Assembly (NCBI GenBank): GCA_027922465.2
Contig: BQMF02000167.1
Span: 186,001 to 250,000, forward strand
DNA: 64,000 nt
Source: Turritopsis dohrnii
Lineage: Eukaryota; Cnidaria; Hydrozoa; Anthoathecata; Oceaniidae
Reading direction: 5' to 3'
Shown: positions 7,005 through 19,000 of the stretch, piece after piece
Position numbering within the stretch: the first letter of the stretch is position 1
How the letters are laid out: every line of letters starts with the position of its first letter
The notes under the pieces: generated by a model
Seen by the model: the letters and a program-made list of their open reading frames with translations, nothing else
What the model was told of the DNA's origin: nothing
The model's database searches: none
Translations under genes and position numbers: made by a program

Positions 7005-9632
7005 TCGACATAACGAACCCTGTAGTAAAAAATTGTGTAAACATCAAAATAGATAAAATGATGAAAAAACAGAAAGCTTTCGTTAGTAACTGCCCCAAGT
7101 GGCCCTACAGTATTCTTTCCCTCGAAGCGACTGGATCTAGGTTATAAGAATTTATTTGTAAATAAATTTGACAAACAAATTCTTCCGCAAATCCATAGAC
7201 TTCAACATGGACGTCTCATTTTATTTCTGACACTAAGAACTATAAACTAATTATCATATGTTAAAAGAACGTTGGGCTTTTGGTATATGGAATTTAAAAT
7301 GATTTCCTTGCAGAACTACTTTTTTTTAAAAAAGAATTAATCAAAGTCAGTAATTTAGCAAACATAATAGTTATTCAATTTCACAAGAAGGCAAAGTCTT
7401 CTTCATACGCCTTTTCTTTAGAAGAACTTACTCAATGCGAATATGGAGGCTATAAATGACTTAATCAAGGCTTAAAGCGACTTCTAAGTTAAGAACACCT
7501 TATGTTAGGCCTTAGTCATTTCAAGTTTCATAGTTACGACAGATTCAAGTAGGGAGATGTTGTGACACATATATTATCTTGAATGAAAACATCGTATCAT
7601 ATCGTCTCAGTTTGTCAAGATTGAAGTTGAAAATATACCAAAGCTGTTGTCAGAATATCGAGGCCTAATTCGAAATTTAAAGAAGGGATTGAAAACACTT
7701 TTCGGATTGAAAATTGAAAAGTTTGGAAAGTTGGCTTGTTGTCATCAAAGTTTTGTTATAACAAATAATTACATATGTTACCTCTTCTTCGTCTGTGTTT
7801 GAAGGTGGAACATGAGACTTCGATCGGGTTTTTCGAAATCGTCTCATATTCACTGAACACCGCTAGTTGAATCCGTTGTAGACTTGCTTGACTATATACG
7901 CTTATATACAGTCTAAGTAATCACTGCGTATAAGAAAATACAAAGATCTTCCTTGCACAATTTGAATTAAGTGTCGAAAGATTAAAGGTTAAAGTTACTT
8001 TCTCTCTTTATAAAAAATCAAAGTTGAATGTTAATGGATGTATTTTTCTTAACCCCTAGTCTAACTATCCCGTAAACAGGCTCAGTTTTGATGTCGCAAA
8101 TTAAACGCGCCAGTTTATAAATAAACTGAAAATATCGCAGTGAAATCTAAATAAATACGTCACAAAAGAACCACAGGGTCAAATTTTCGTCAAAAAATTT
8201 AATCAATTTTGTTTGTGTTTATTACATGTTTACTTATTTATGTATTTATTTGTTTATTTATTTATTTATTTTACTGTTGTTTACCGATGAAGTTTATTTC
8301 CTCAATCTCACAGCTCAAGGCATAACTTGAAATTCATAATTTCCCATCCTCACTACACGCGTGTGTTTGATGAGAAATGCGCAAGATTTTTCGTGACGTT
8401 TATTATCTGTGTTAGCATGAATCAAAGTTTAACTGAGGTTAGATTTTCAAGGAGTTATTCCACACGTGTTTTTTGTTTTGTTTTGTAATTCCTACTGCTC
8501 CGTGAACTAAAAAAGAAGTTAATGTGGATTCTCAAGGATAGTTAAGCTGTCAAAATCTGTCTGAGAAAACATGGAAAATGGAAATGTTGATTAATGTTTT
8601 CAGTATTGTTCAGTAACACCTTTAAACCAAATCAAGTCAGAAATTCTGCTGTGGGGACACTCTGCAATCTGTTCTTTGACACAGACTTTTGAAGTGTTTC
8701 CTCCGCGATATTTTTTTCTGCTTAAGAATCCGTGCAGAGCGGTTATTGTTTTGATTTGTTATGGAATACTATCCAGTTAATCATATAAGGTGAGTATTAC
8801 GCCTAGTGTAAAACCAACTTTAAAAGAGAACAGGCTTTACCGTTAGAATTAATTTAAAGGAGTGAGGCGGATTAACAATACCCGATTTACACGATTATAT
8901 TTACAATTTTTTGTTTGTCTTAAACGTTTAAGTGAAGTTTTCATGTCATCAACCGAAAATGTTCTCGACTAATGTCTTATAGAAATAGCCTTTAATCAAC
9001 ATGTTATGAAATTTGATGCTGTATTTACTTGACACTATTTGTTCAATCATCCTGTCATTCAATCATCCTGTCAAAAAATGCTTAAAACTGGATTACATGA
9101 CAAATTGAAGAGATGGCAAACAATCTTTACTCCACTTTTAAATAAACTTTCAAATAAATTGTGACAAGGGTCTGAGAAAGAGAGGTACATGACGACCGTG
9201 AGAAAGGTGAGAAATCTGCGATATTAACCACGATATTATTGCTACAACACGATATATTTTGGCCACCTCCCTAAAGGATAGTGGTTATGGAGAAAAACAA
9301 GTCCCTAAAAAGTGTAAACAGATTCTTGTGGTTAATTTGTGTACAAGAAAAACATTTCTTCCCAAAACGTGCTGACTCATTGTTTAAGTTTTCAGTTCTC
9401 AAAACATCGTCCAAACCGTTTGTTTATGTCTGAGAAAAGAAATTTTAGTTTTCACCACACTTCACAATCAAGAACATGAATCCTGTCTCAACCTCGTTTC
9501 CAGATTTTCCTGCCTTTCTTCGCTGTTACACAGAATAGCATGTAGCCCTCTGTTTAACTTTTAAATCATTATTTTTTTTCTCGCACTTCTCAATTGTTCC
9601 AGGTTCCAGGAAAGATGAACGTTTTTGGAGCA
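7005..9632. other. Intergenic region upstream of the Ras gene
   Basis: No coding exon could be supported on either strand. It contains AT-rich low-complexity DNA, notably TTTA-type repeats at about 8220-8275. The promoter of the minus-strand Ras gene must lie near 7005, but no clear core element stands out. Confidence 0.5.
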
Positions 9633-9973
9633 TTAAAGGAGAACGGAGGTCAAACATTTTTTTTTTGCATAAATCTTTGCCAAGACACACAAGAAATCAT
9701 GAAATAACAATAAAACTTCCCAAAATGTTTGAACAATGCGTAAACAGAAATAAAATGTTACAACGGTCGTCACGACGTCACGCGGCGGATGGAGATATTG
9801 GTGAACACTTTGTTTAAATAAAATTGGGCAACGACAGAAAAAATCTGAGCTTTTAAGCTTATTTTTGGGCAAAATATAATTATTTGGAAGAAAAAAAAAA
9901 TTACCAGTGACTTACCAGTAATAAAAGGCAATAATCTCAAAAATAACTTTTTTTGACCACCGTACTCCTTTAA
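9633..9973. mobile_element. MITE with TTAA ends (piggyBac-like target duplication)
   Basis: The left end TTAAAGGAGAACGGAGGTCA and the right end, read inverted, TTAAAGGAGTACGGTGGTCA, match at 18 of 20 positions. Both include the tetranucleotide TTAA at the outer edge, which is the target duplication expected of piggyBac-type elements. The 341-bp body has no transposase. A 79-codon minus-strand frame inside it has no recognisable domain. Confidence 0.65.
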
Positions 9974-10514
9974 GAATTAGCTTGGCATCTGTGCAAGTTA
10001 GAGCAATGATATAGGTAGCCAACCATTGCTAGCTCAAAACTTAAGATAATACACACCTATCATTTTTCTGTACCACACTGTAGAAGTTTTATTATTTGTG
10101 ATTTTTTGCATTTTTGGCAATTGGCTTACACCAACTTTTATCCGTTCGAGATTTTGCAATATCAAAGTGTTTCGTTTGTTTCTAGTTTTCAGGACTTGTT
10201 TGGAAAGCAGTATTATGCTAAACGATTCATCCTGTATAAATATTTTACAAATAAATAAAATTCGATCGTGCTACCTTTACGGTTGAAAGTTGACAGTTTC
10301 TGTTTGAACAAACAAGTCATTAAGCAATAACTTTTCTCGATTAACACAGACATGAATAACATAGTTTTGAGTGCAATCACATGTTGTTACACAAATCTAC
10401 AGGAACCGCCATGTTAAGCAAAGAAATCAACCAAATCAAGTTTCACTTACATAACGGTTTCCAGTTTTTTGGATGATTAAAGGACTGCTGCTAATATCTT
10501 GATCGCCTTTAATT

Positions 10515-10916
10515 TTAGTCATTCTTTTTCTTCTCATCTCTCTTTGAAATTCCCAAACGGATTTCTTCAAGATGAACTGCAAAAAGCATTCGGTTATTTA
10601 GGCACTTATCATTTGTTTGTCCAAGTGAGATTTGACTCCAATATCTAATTTGATGTTGTCAAGAACATTAGCAAGACGAAACACGAAATGGATACTTTAA
10701 CTGTTTAGGCTGTTTTTAGCTTTAAATAAGCATTTATCTTACGTCAGTTTATAGTCTTACGCAATTCCGAGTCACTGAAAACCGTCATTCGCGTAAGTGC
10801 CTCACATCGAATCTCTGAAAAAAACATGAAACAAGTAAAGCTATGTTTACACTTGTGTATTTGCAGTTACAATAATTTTACATCGGAAAGAGTACCTGAT
10901 ATGTGGTTATCTCTTC
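10515..10916 (-). CDS. Candidate terminal exons of the TERB1-like gene (or of a small separate gene)
   Basis: Three minus-strand blocks have good splice borders: 10916-10896 (acceptor TTTTCGCAG, donor GTACTC), 10814-10761 (acceptor TTTTTTTCAG, donor GTAAGA) and 10576 onward (acceptor CTTTTTGCAG). In one phase the blocks join into a frame containing LTRMTVFSDSELLHLEEI and ending at the stop 10515-10517. In another phase the middle block ends at a nearby stop inside the exon. They lie 2.2 kb downstream of the Myb exon at 13146-13099 on the same strand and could be its 3' end. Which frame is used depends on the phase of joining, which I cannot fix. RNA evidence would decide. Confidence 0.35.
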
Positions 10917-12654
10917 CTGCGAAAATTCCAAGAAGTACTTTGAATTGGGTACTGTATTTCCCCTAGTGTAAGCGAGCGGGCGCTTATTTGAAGTTTTGTG
11001 GGCGTTTGAAGTTGATAGGAAATGTTTCCATTGAATTGTCGCTCCTTATATTAAAATTTATTGGATGAAAGAGACAGAACTTACTACACAAGTCAACGTT
11101 GCCATGGATACTGAGGAATATACTTGATGTTCCAACACCCATCATATGCGGGGGCTCACAAACTCGTTTCCACTTTTCAGGCATCCATTATGAAAATCAA
11201 GTCAAATGTGGCTAATCGAGGCAAATGTGGCTTTTCATTTAGCTATTTGTCGTCGAAAATGCATTTCTAAGTAATGGCTAGCAAACTTTCTCAAAATTTT
11301 GGCTGTTGAAAAATGTCCAGCAGTAAAAGCGAGATTTCCTGTTCAGCCAATCATGATTTTCATGAAAAACACGAAAGCAATGTAAAACAATATTTTTGCA
11401 AGCTCAGAGTAACGATGTTGAATATGACGTAAAGTTGTTGTGTATGCGTAACGATGTTGCGTGTGGTTTCAACACATGGAAAACATCTGCACGGAATGCA
11501 CATCGTGTAATAATGGAGGGGAGATTTAGTCTCAGTTTAAACAAGGTCGGAACACAGGCTAGCGAGATGTTTTTGAAAATGATAACTACAATAAAGCTCT
11601 CGGAAATCAATTATTTACAAAAATAAATACAATCTGATTTTCAACTTCGATAAACAATAAATATTTACTCTAATAACATCATCAAGCATAGTCACAAAGT
11701 TTTCCGTGGAACTTTTCTCTTGTGTAGAGCTCACTTGAAATGTATTTAATAGTCCATGCAGGTTCAACTGAGAACGAGGTTCAACTTTTCGTAAAAAGAA
11801 TGAGAAAGGATCAGAAACATCGGCATATCACGTGAGCATGCGCACTTCATTTGTAAACATTTTTCTATGTGAAATATTTTCGTAAGGACCAGAAATAGCT
11901 AAAAAATAACCACTTACTACGCGAGCATGTTTGTCATACAAGTATTCAAAAAATTAACATAATTTAAAAGATGACAACATGGGAATAATCGATAACCTCT
12001 CGAGTGGAATGATATTTTCCTGTTTCACATTCTGTTATGAAACGGAAGCGGAAACTCGCTAGCAGAAACCGGAAGATTTAACAAAAGCAGTCTTACGGAA
12101 AGAGTTCCTCTCAGCAAATCAGGGAATAACATATATCTATAATCGATGGTTTCGGGTCGTAGGTGTGTATATGGAGGTAGTATTTTCCTGTTCAAGAGCA
12201 CGATATCAAAAACTGATAAGAAATTCTACATCCAACAAACTCAACTAAAACTGTGATACCACAAAAACGGACTCTTAAACGGATATTAAACGGATTATTA
12301 AGATTCTCATAAAACGTAAAGTAAAATTAAAAGTCAGTGTTGTTGACACAAGATCGACTTATCCTCAGCTAAACGCTTCTTTCGTCAAGCCGTGGGAAGA
12401 ATAGATTTGTCTCTGTAACACAAACAAGATTAAACTACTATAACCGTTCGTCAATGATTTAAGTGGAAATGCTGACCTTAACCTCGATAACCCAACCAAA
12501 ATTTATAAGGTTTTCACCAAGAGGTTTTTCGAGAAAAAGTTTAAATACAAATGTAGAATATGGATGTTAAAACTCGCTTTTGTTTTATAAGCGCCATTGA
12601 AATTAGGTTTTCCCTCACAGTTTACTTAAGTTGATTTACAACCTTTAGTGGTTG

Positions 12655-12838
12655 TTTCTTGCAGAAATACACATCTTTCTGAATGTTTCTGAAGGGCGTG
12701 TTTCTTGCAGAAATACACATCTTTCTGAATGTTTCTGAAGGGCGTGTTTCTTGAAGAAATACACGTCTTTCCAAATGTTTCTGAAGGGCGTGTTTCTTGA
12801 AGAAATACACGTCTTTCTGAATGTTTCTGAAGGGCGTG
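12655..12838. repeat. 46-bp tandem repeat, 4 copies
   Basis: The word AGAAATACAC recurs at 12663, 12709, 12755 and 12801, an exact 46-bp period. The units differ by a few substitutions. Open frames across it in two phases come only from the repeat. Confidence 0.85.
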
Positions 12839-13098
12839 TATATAGAAGAAACACGAGGATCAAATTCTTTAAAACTTGGAAAACATTGAGTTATGTAACA
12901 AAATTTTCATATGAAAAATAATTGAACAACATCAAACTAGAGTGAAAAAAAATACAATGCGTTCTGTATACGTTTTAGCCTCAATTTTGACTCTGTCTTG
13001 TAGGAAATGCTTGTGATTATAAAAGGAAGTGTGGAGTTTATGTGAAAACAACTCACAAGGAAACTCGGGAGTTTCATTTGAACAAAAATTCAACTTAC

Positions 13099-16000
13099 CC
13101 TTAATTGTTTGTACTTGCTTCTCAAATCTTCTGAAGTTCGTCCACGCTTGAAAGAATAAGAATTCAAAATGGCCGTCCATCTTGTTCCATACCGGTTGAC
13201 ACCTTAAAAAAAGAACAAGAAGCCGCTTGGCTTGAAGACTTCAGGACATAACACAACGATACATCTAGTCTCAAAAATACAACATTTCCGAATTGCCAAA
13301 TTTTGGTCAAATTTGACAAAATGACTGACAAATTCGAAATCAGCACCTTTCAAATGTGATCCGTGCAAAATTTCATGAAAATTGAAGAACTTTCGAAATT
13401 TGGTCCAAATTTGGCCTAAATTGCCCCATTTTATTTTATTTTTTTATCATTGTCAAATTCGAAATCAGCACCTTTCAAATGTGATCCATGCAAAATTTCA
13501 TGAAAATTGAAGAATTTTCGTAATTTGGTTAAATTTGGCCTAAATTGCCCAATTTTAGTCAAACCTGGCAATATCATTTTCAAATTCGAAATCAGCACCT
13601 TTCAAATGTGATCCGTGCAAAATTCCATGAAAATTGAAGAACTTTCGAGATTTGGTCCAAATTTGGCCTAAATTGCCCAATATTAGTCAAAGCTGGCAAA
13701 ATCACTATCAAATTCGAAATCAGCACCTTTTAAATGTGCTCTGTCCAACATTTCATGAAAATTGAAGAACTTTCGAAATTTGGCCTAAATTGCCCAATTT
13801 TAGTCAAACCTAGCAACATCATTGTCAAATTCGAAATCAGCATCTTTCAAATGTGCTCTGTGCAACATTTCATGAAAATTGAAGAACTTTCGAAATTTGG
13901 TCCAAATTTGGCCTAAATTGCCCAATTTTAGTCAAACCTGGCAAAATCATTGCCAAACTCGAAATCAGCACCTTTCAAATGTTATCCGAGCAAATATTCA
14001 TGAAAATTGAAGAACTTTCGGAATTTGGTCCAAATTTGGCCTAAATTGCCCAATTTTAGTCAAACATGGCAAAATCATTGTCAAATTCGAAATCAGCACC
14101 TTTCAATTGTGCTCTGTGCAAAATTACATGAAAATTGGACAACTGGAAGTCCGAATTTGGCCGAATTTGCCAATTCGGCAACGATGTCATGTAAATGCTG
14201 CACGAAATCGTTCATAACTTGGAGTAGTAGTAGTAGTACTAGTAGTAGGAGAAACCACGGGTATTTTAAATACTTTACTCCACCACGGGTGTCCTAAAGT
14301 CAACAAGGGAAATGTTATCAGAAACTCGCTTTTTACATAATCATCTGCGGCATCCAATGACAATTGCATCGTTTTTCATCCTTCTTTCATAAAGAGAGCT
14401 TCTACAGAAAACAGATTTTGAGTGCCAAGTAAATGACTTTCCAGGGCTAGTGTAACCCTGATACGCACTTCTAATTACAAAGAACAATTTCATAAGAACA
14501 CCAAGACAAGTTCACTAGCAAGTGTAACATCAACTTTCAATCTATCATCAGATTCAACTATAAATTCAAATGGCAATCAACAGATTAGATATGCGGTCGT
14601 AGGTTTCATACAAACCTTTCAGAATGTTTTGTGTCTCCTCCTTCGAGTATTCCTTTCTACGGCGACGCTTGATCGTGTTCGCTGTGTACCCCTAAACATA
14701 CACAACGTTGTGGAAAGTTCATAATGAGTATCAACAGACATAAACATCACTATTCAGTTCATACCAGTCAGTAATATTGCACGCTTGGCTATTAGGATAA
14801 CATTTTTTTTTTTTTTTAAATGAGTTGCTCCCTGCAAGGCCGAAGCCACTACTAGGCAGAAAGCCACAAGCTGAGAAAAAGAAGAAGAGTTATAAAGACA
14901 GATGAGAGGGATGAGAAAAGGAAGAAGAGTTATAAAGACAGAGCAAGGTGGCGGTTAACCTTGGATTTAAAAGATTGCAGATCATACTCAGCAGGAAAAC
15001 AACTATGAGGGAGAGAATTCCAGAGGCGAACAGTCCGAGGGAAAAAGCTAGATGAATAAAAGTTCTTATGGCAAGTTGGGACCTGAACAGTCAAAGGATG
15101 AGAATTCGAAGAGAGGCAAGTGTTCCGAGAGAAAGTCTTAGGAGAAGGAGTCAGTTGATGCAAGTCATCCGAACAATGCCCATGAAAGTATTTATAGAAA
15201 AGAGACAGGGAAGCAACGTTTCTCCGATGTGAGAGGGGGTGAAGATTTGCACAAAGATCAGGGCCAACTAAGTTAACTAAGCGCTTCTGAATACGATCGA
15301 GAAGATGAAGACAATGAGCAGAGGCTCCAGCCCAAAGGTGGCAGCAGTACTCAAGACAAGGGCGAATAGTGGCCTTAAACATGTAAATGATAGATTTAGC
15401 CGAAAGTAAGTGACGGACCCGAAAAAGTGAGCCAACCTTCATAGCAGCAGATTTAGCAATGGACTCGATGTAAGAATTCCATGTGAAATTCTTTGTGAAG
15501 GTTAAACCTAAAAGACGAACCTGAGATGACTCTGCAAGCTCACTTCCATTCATAAGAACAGAAGGAATTACAGGGTCCCTGAAACGATTAATAGAGAGAA
15601 GCTTAGTTTTCGAAGCATTGAAGGAAACCAACCATTTCTGACCCCATTCAACTACTGTCCTAAGATCGTCCTCCAACTCAGGAGCCATTTCAACCTTATC
15701 AAACAAGTCCTTAGTCTTTTCAAGAGACGAGTAAAGAGTAGTGTCGTCAGCGTAGATAGCAAGTTTACTGAGAATACAATCGGGAAGGTCGTTGATGAAA
15801 ATGAGAAAGAGGGCTGGACCAAGGACAGAACCTTGAGGCACCCCTGAATTAATAGAGTAAGAAGAAGACGAATGACCATCGAGAACCACCTTAATACTCC
15901 TGCCACTGAGAAAGGACTTAATAAGATTCAAGAGTGAACCAGAAATGCCATAAGACTTCAACTTGTGAAGAAGGCCACGATGCCAAACCTTGTCGAATGC

Positions 16001-19000
16001 CTTGGAGATGTCAAGAGCAATAGCTCGTGTCTCACCACAAGCATTGAGGGACTGACATACACGTTCGGAGATGACGGTCAGAGCATCAGCAGTGGAACGA
16101 CCAGAACGGAAACCATACTGGTGATCAGAGAACAGATGAAGAGATTCCAGATGATGGGTGATGGAAGAGTTGATCAATGATTCGAAGACCTTACTTATAA
16201 TAGAGAGAAGACTAATAATCTATAATATAATATAATCTATAATAATCTATTGGTCCAAGTTATCCAAAATTGACACTTTTTACATCTTTTTACATCTGAA
16301 GCATTGTCAATATGTATCTTCTGTGAATCCTAAATTTGATTTGAATCAGCAAGTAAGAAGTATAGCTCTAGCCTTTGTTTATTTTGCGAAAACGTAAGCA
16401 GCCTATATATTGTGTATAGATAACAAATTTGAAAGGTTGTATTATACCGAACAAATGCTTGCAGCATCTTCCAACGTATGATCAGATCGAAAGCTGAACA
16501 CAGACATGCTGTCCAACTTTCGACCAGTCGACTTATTCTGTCGATAACTTTTTTCCAAGGTAGTCGATAAACTGAAAGGCTTTCTATTGTCAGTCTCATC
16601 AACGGTTAAAAACGGTTTCTTGAATAACTCCAAGTGGAAGTGACACGTGTAGCGGTCGCCTCTCATAAGGGTTTTCAAATTATGACTATTAGTGTTCAGA
16701 TGAATGAGTCGGGAAAATGGATTGCATCCAATACATATCGTTTGTTGATTGATGTCAAGTTGCGAGTGTTTAACGGATTGTTCTTGGCAGTCCGTGTGAG
16801 AGGTGGAATCAGGATATGTACGTGAAGACACACATGATGGAGATGGCGCGTCTCTCTCCTCCACAGCCCTTTTCAGCTTGTTCGTATAACTATCAAAGTT
16901 GAGAGTTCGTTTGGTGCGATCCCAGTGGTCAGCGATTTGCGGTTCAGGAGTATAGTGAAAATTCTGATAGCTGAATGGGCGACGACGTTTAGTTAGAAGC
17001 ACCTTCATTGGAGCGTTCTGAACCATTTGGTCGTATTGTTTTTCATCCAATGATGGTGTACTTAACTCCTTAATTCTAGGAGAATTACTCAGCTTTCCAC
17101 TCAACCTCCTACGTTTCATCAGCGGCGTCATTGTAGGAACTTTAAACGCATGCGCAGAAACTTTATTAGGTTTCAAAGGGTTTAAGGATTGACGCCAACG
17201 TTCTACTTTTTCAAAGGCTGTAGGAGATGTTACATCGAGTCGAGTCGAGTTGTTTCGTTTACTGGAACGAGCTTGATCGTGGTAAGAAACGTTCTCATAT
17301 ATTAAAGGAAAAATACCAGAGTACTTTGCATTGTTCAAAGCCGGTCTCTCGTCGTCCTGAATGTGATCAACTTCTATCCACGAATCACCTAATGAGGAAA
17401 TGTCGTCATCTTTTGGCCTTTTGTCGACATGTTGTTTGTCGACATTTACTAGACAACGCCCGTGCACCGCTTTCGACGTCTCAACGCAATCCATCTCTGG
17501 TAGGACGTATGTCTTCCTGTGCTTGGCTGTTGGTGTACTGGAGATATGTTCATGTGTTGAATGAGATGCTCGTGATAGTTGCTTTCGTTTCATTGGTACA
17601 GATGATACACACCGAATTTTTGGTCTAGGAATACCCGATGGCGTGGGTGCAAAATTCGAAGTAGATGATGTGGCGGCATTCTTCCTGGGCGTAAGTGAAG
17701 GGTGGTGAGTATTCAAAATGCGAGCGCTACAAGAATCTCCACAATCCGATACTTGACTTGCTATTTCCGAACGAAGATTATTAAAATCGTTCTTAAATTG
17801 CTGTAAAAATTCTTTCTGTTCTTTTAACATAGCAACCATATCTTCCTCCACCTGCGTCGTGTTTTTCGTCGCCGACACATTACACTGTCGGATATTGGAT
17901 TTCTTGACTTTTTTCGCCGACAAATTACCGTCTTCTATCCGACGAATAAGTTGCTTGATTTCTGAACTTTCCTGATCAATTCCACTCATCTTCAACGAGC
18001 GCAGCAGTATGTTCAGTGATTTCTCTTGGTCACGTGGTCTCTTCTCTGCTTTCTCTTTCTTACTTCCGGTAAGAAATTGGAGAAAATTCGATAGGGTCGG
18101 TTTTGGCTTTTCCTTCTCTTTTTCTTCGTTAGAACCGTGATCGTAAAGATCTAAATTAAGAAGAGGAGACCAAAATCATTTTCAGAAGTAGTATGAAGAA
18201 CATGTTTGTAGATTTTAAGTGGCCTTGGATTCTCTTCCTTAACTTATGCAACTTGGTCAATCATTGCATCAGATCAATCTTCTATTTCACTTGAGGGCAT
18301 GTATGTACTGTTAGGTCAACTAACAATGCTCCACACAGGTAATAAATATTTTGAAATATCTCATATAGAAGCAGTAGGTACGAATAACCCACAATGCATT
18401 AGACGAATATCACTATTTCATGCCTGATACATTCTTCACACAAGTCTGCAAGATGGTGGTTCCAATTTTTGATGTAATTTCATCCTGAGATGAAACAAAA
18501 GAGAAAACAAAGTATTTCGATATTTCCAACAACATCTTAACAATATCAAAACATACCTGTTTCTCGGACATCACCTCAATGACAATCCTGATACCATCAG
18601 CCTTTAATAACTTCTCTTGACAACTTTCTAAAGTTTGAGAATAAGAAATAATTTTCATTTTCAAGACTTTTTCCTAGCAAAATAATTCAAACGCAGGCCC
18701 CAAGGTGACGAATGGTCCCAACATAATACTTATTGCCCAAAATATACGTTAATTCTGTATATTGAGTCCAGTGATGAAGCATTCTGAAATTCATTGCTAG
18801 ATACAATCCATTACAATATGAATGAATTTGAGGATTCTTTTCAGATTGAATAAAACAATCATACCACACTCATGCACCAGTTCAGATAAACAAATTAAGC
18901 TTTTCAAAACTATATCATTCGTGGAGTTTCTTGATAAACAATGTAATATAGTTTCAATGACACCAAATTCACCAACACTTTTCTTACAAGTACCTACAAT

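Noticed and set aside
11396..11626. 76-codon plus-strand frame (and its antisense 68-codon partner)
   Set aside because: No domain, no splice or context support, and both strands are open over the same stretch, which is typical of chance.
12622..12863. Two overlapping minus-strand frames of 62 and 72 codons
   Set aside because: Both are translations of the 46-bp tandem repeat in different phases.
13734..14297. Plus-strand frames of 60 and 96 codons
   Set aside because: Products of the 127-bp satellite array.
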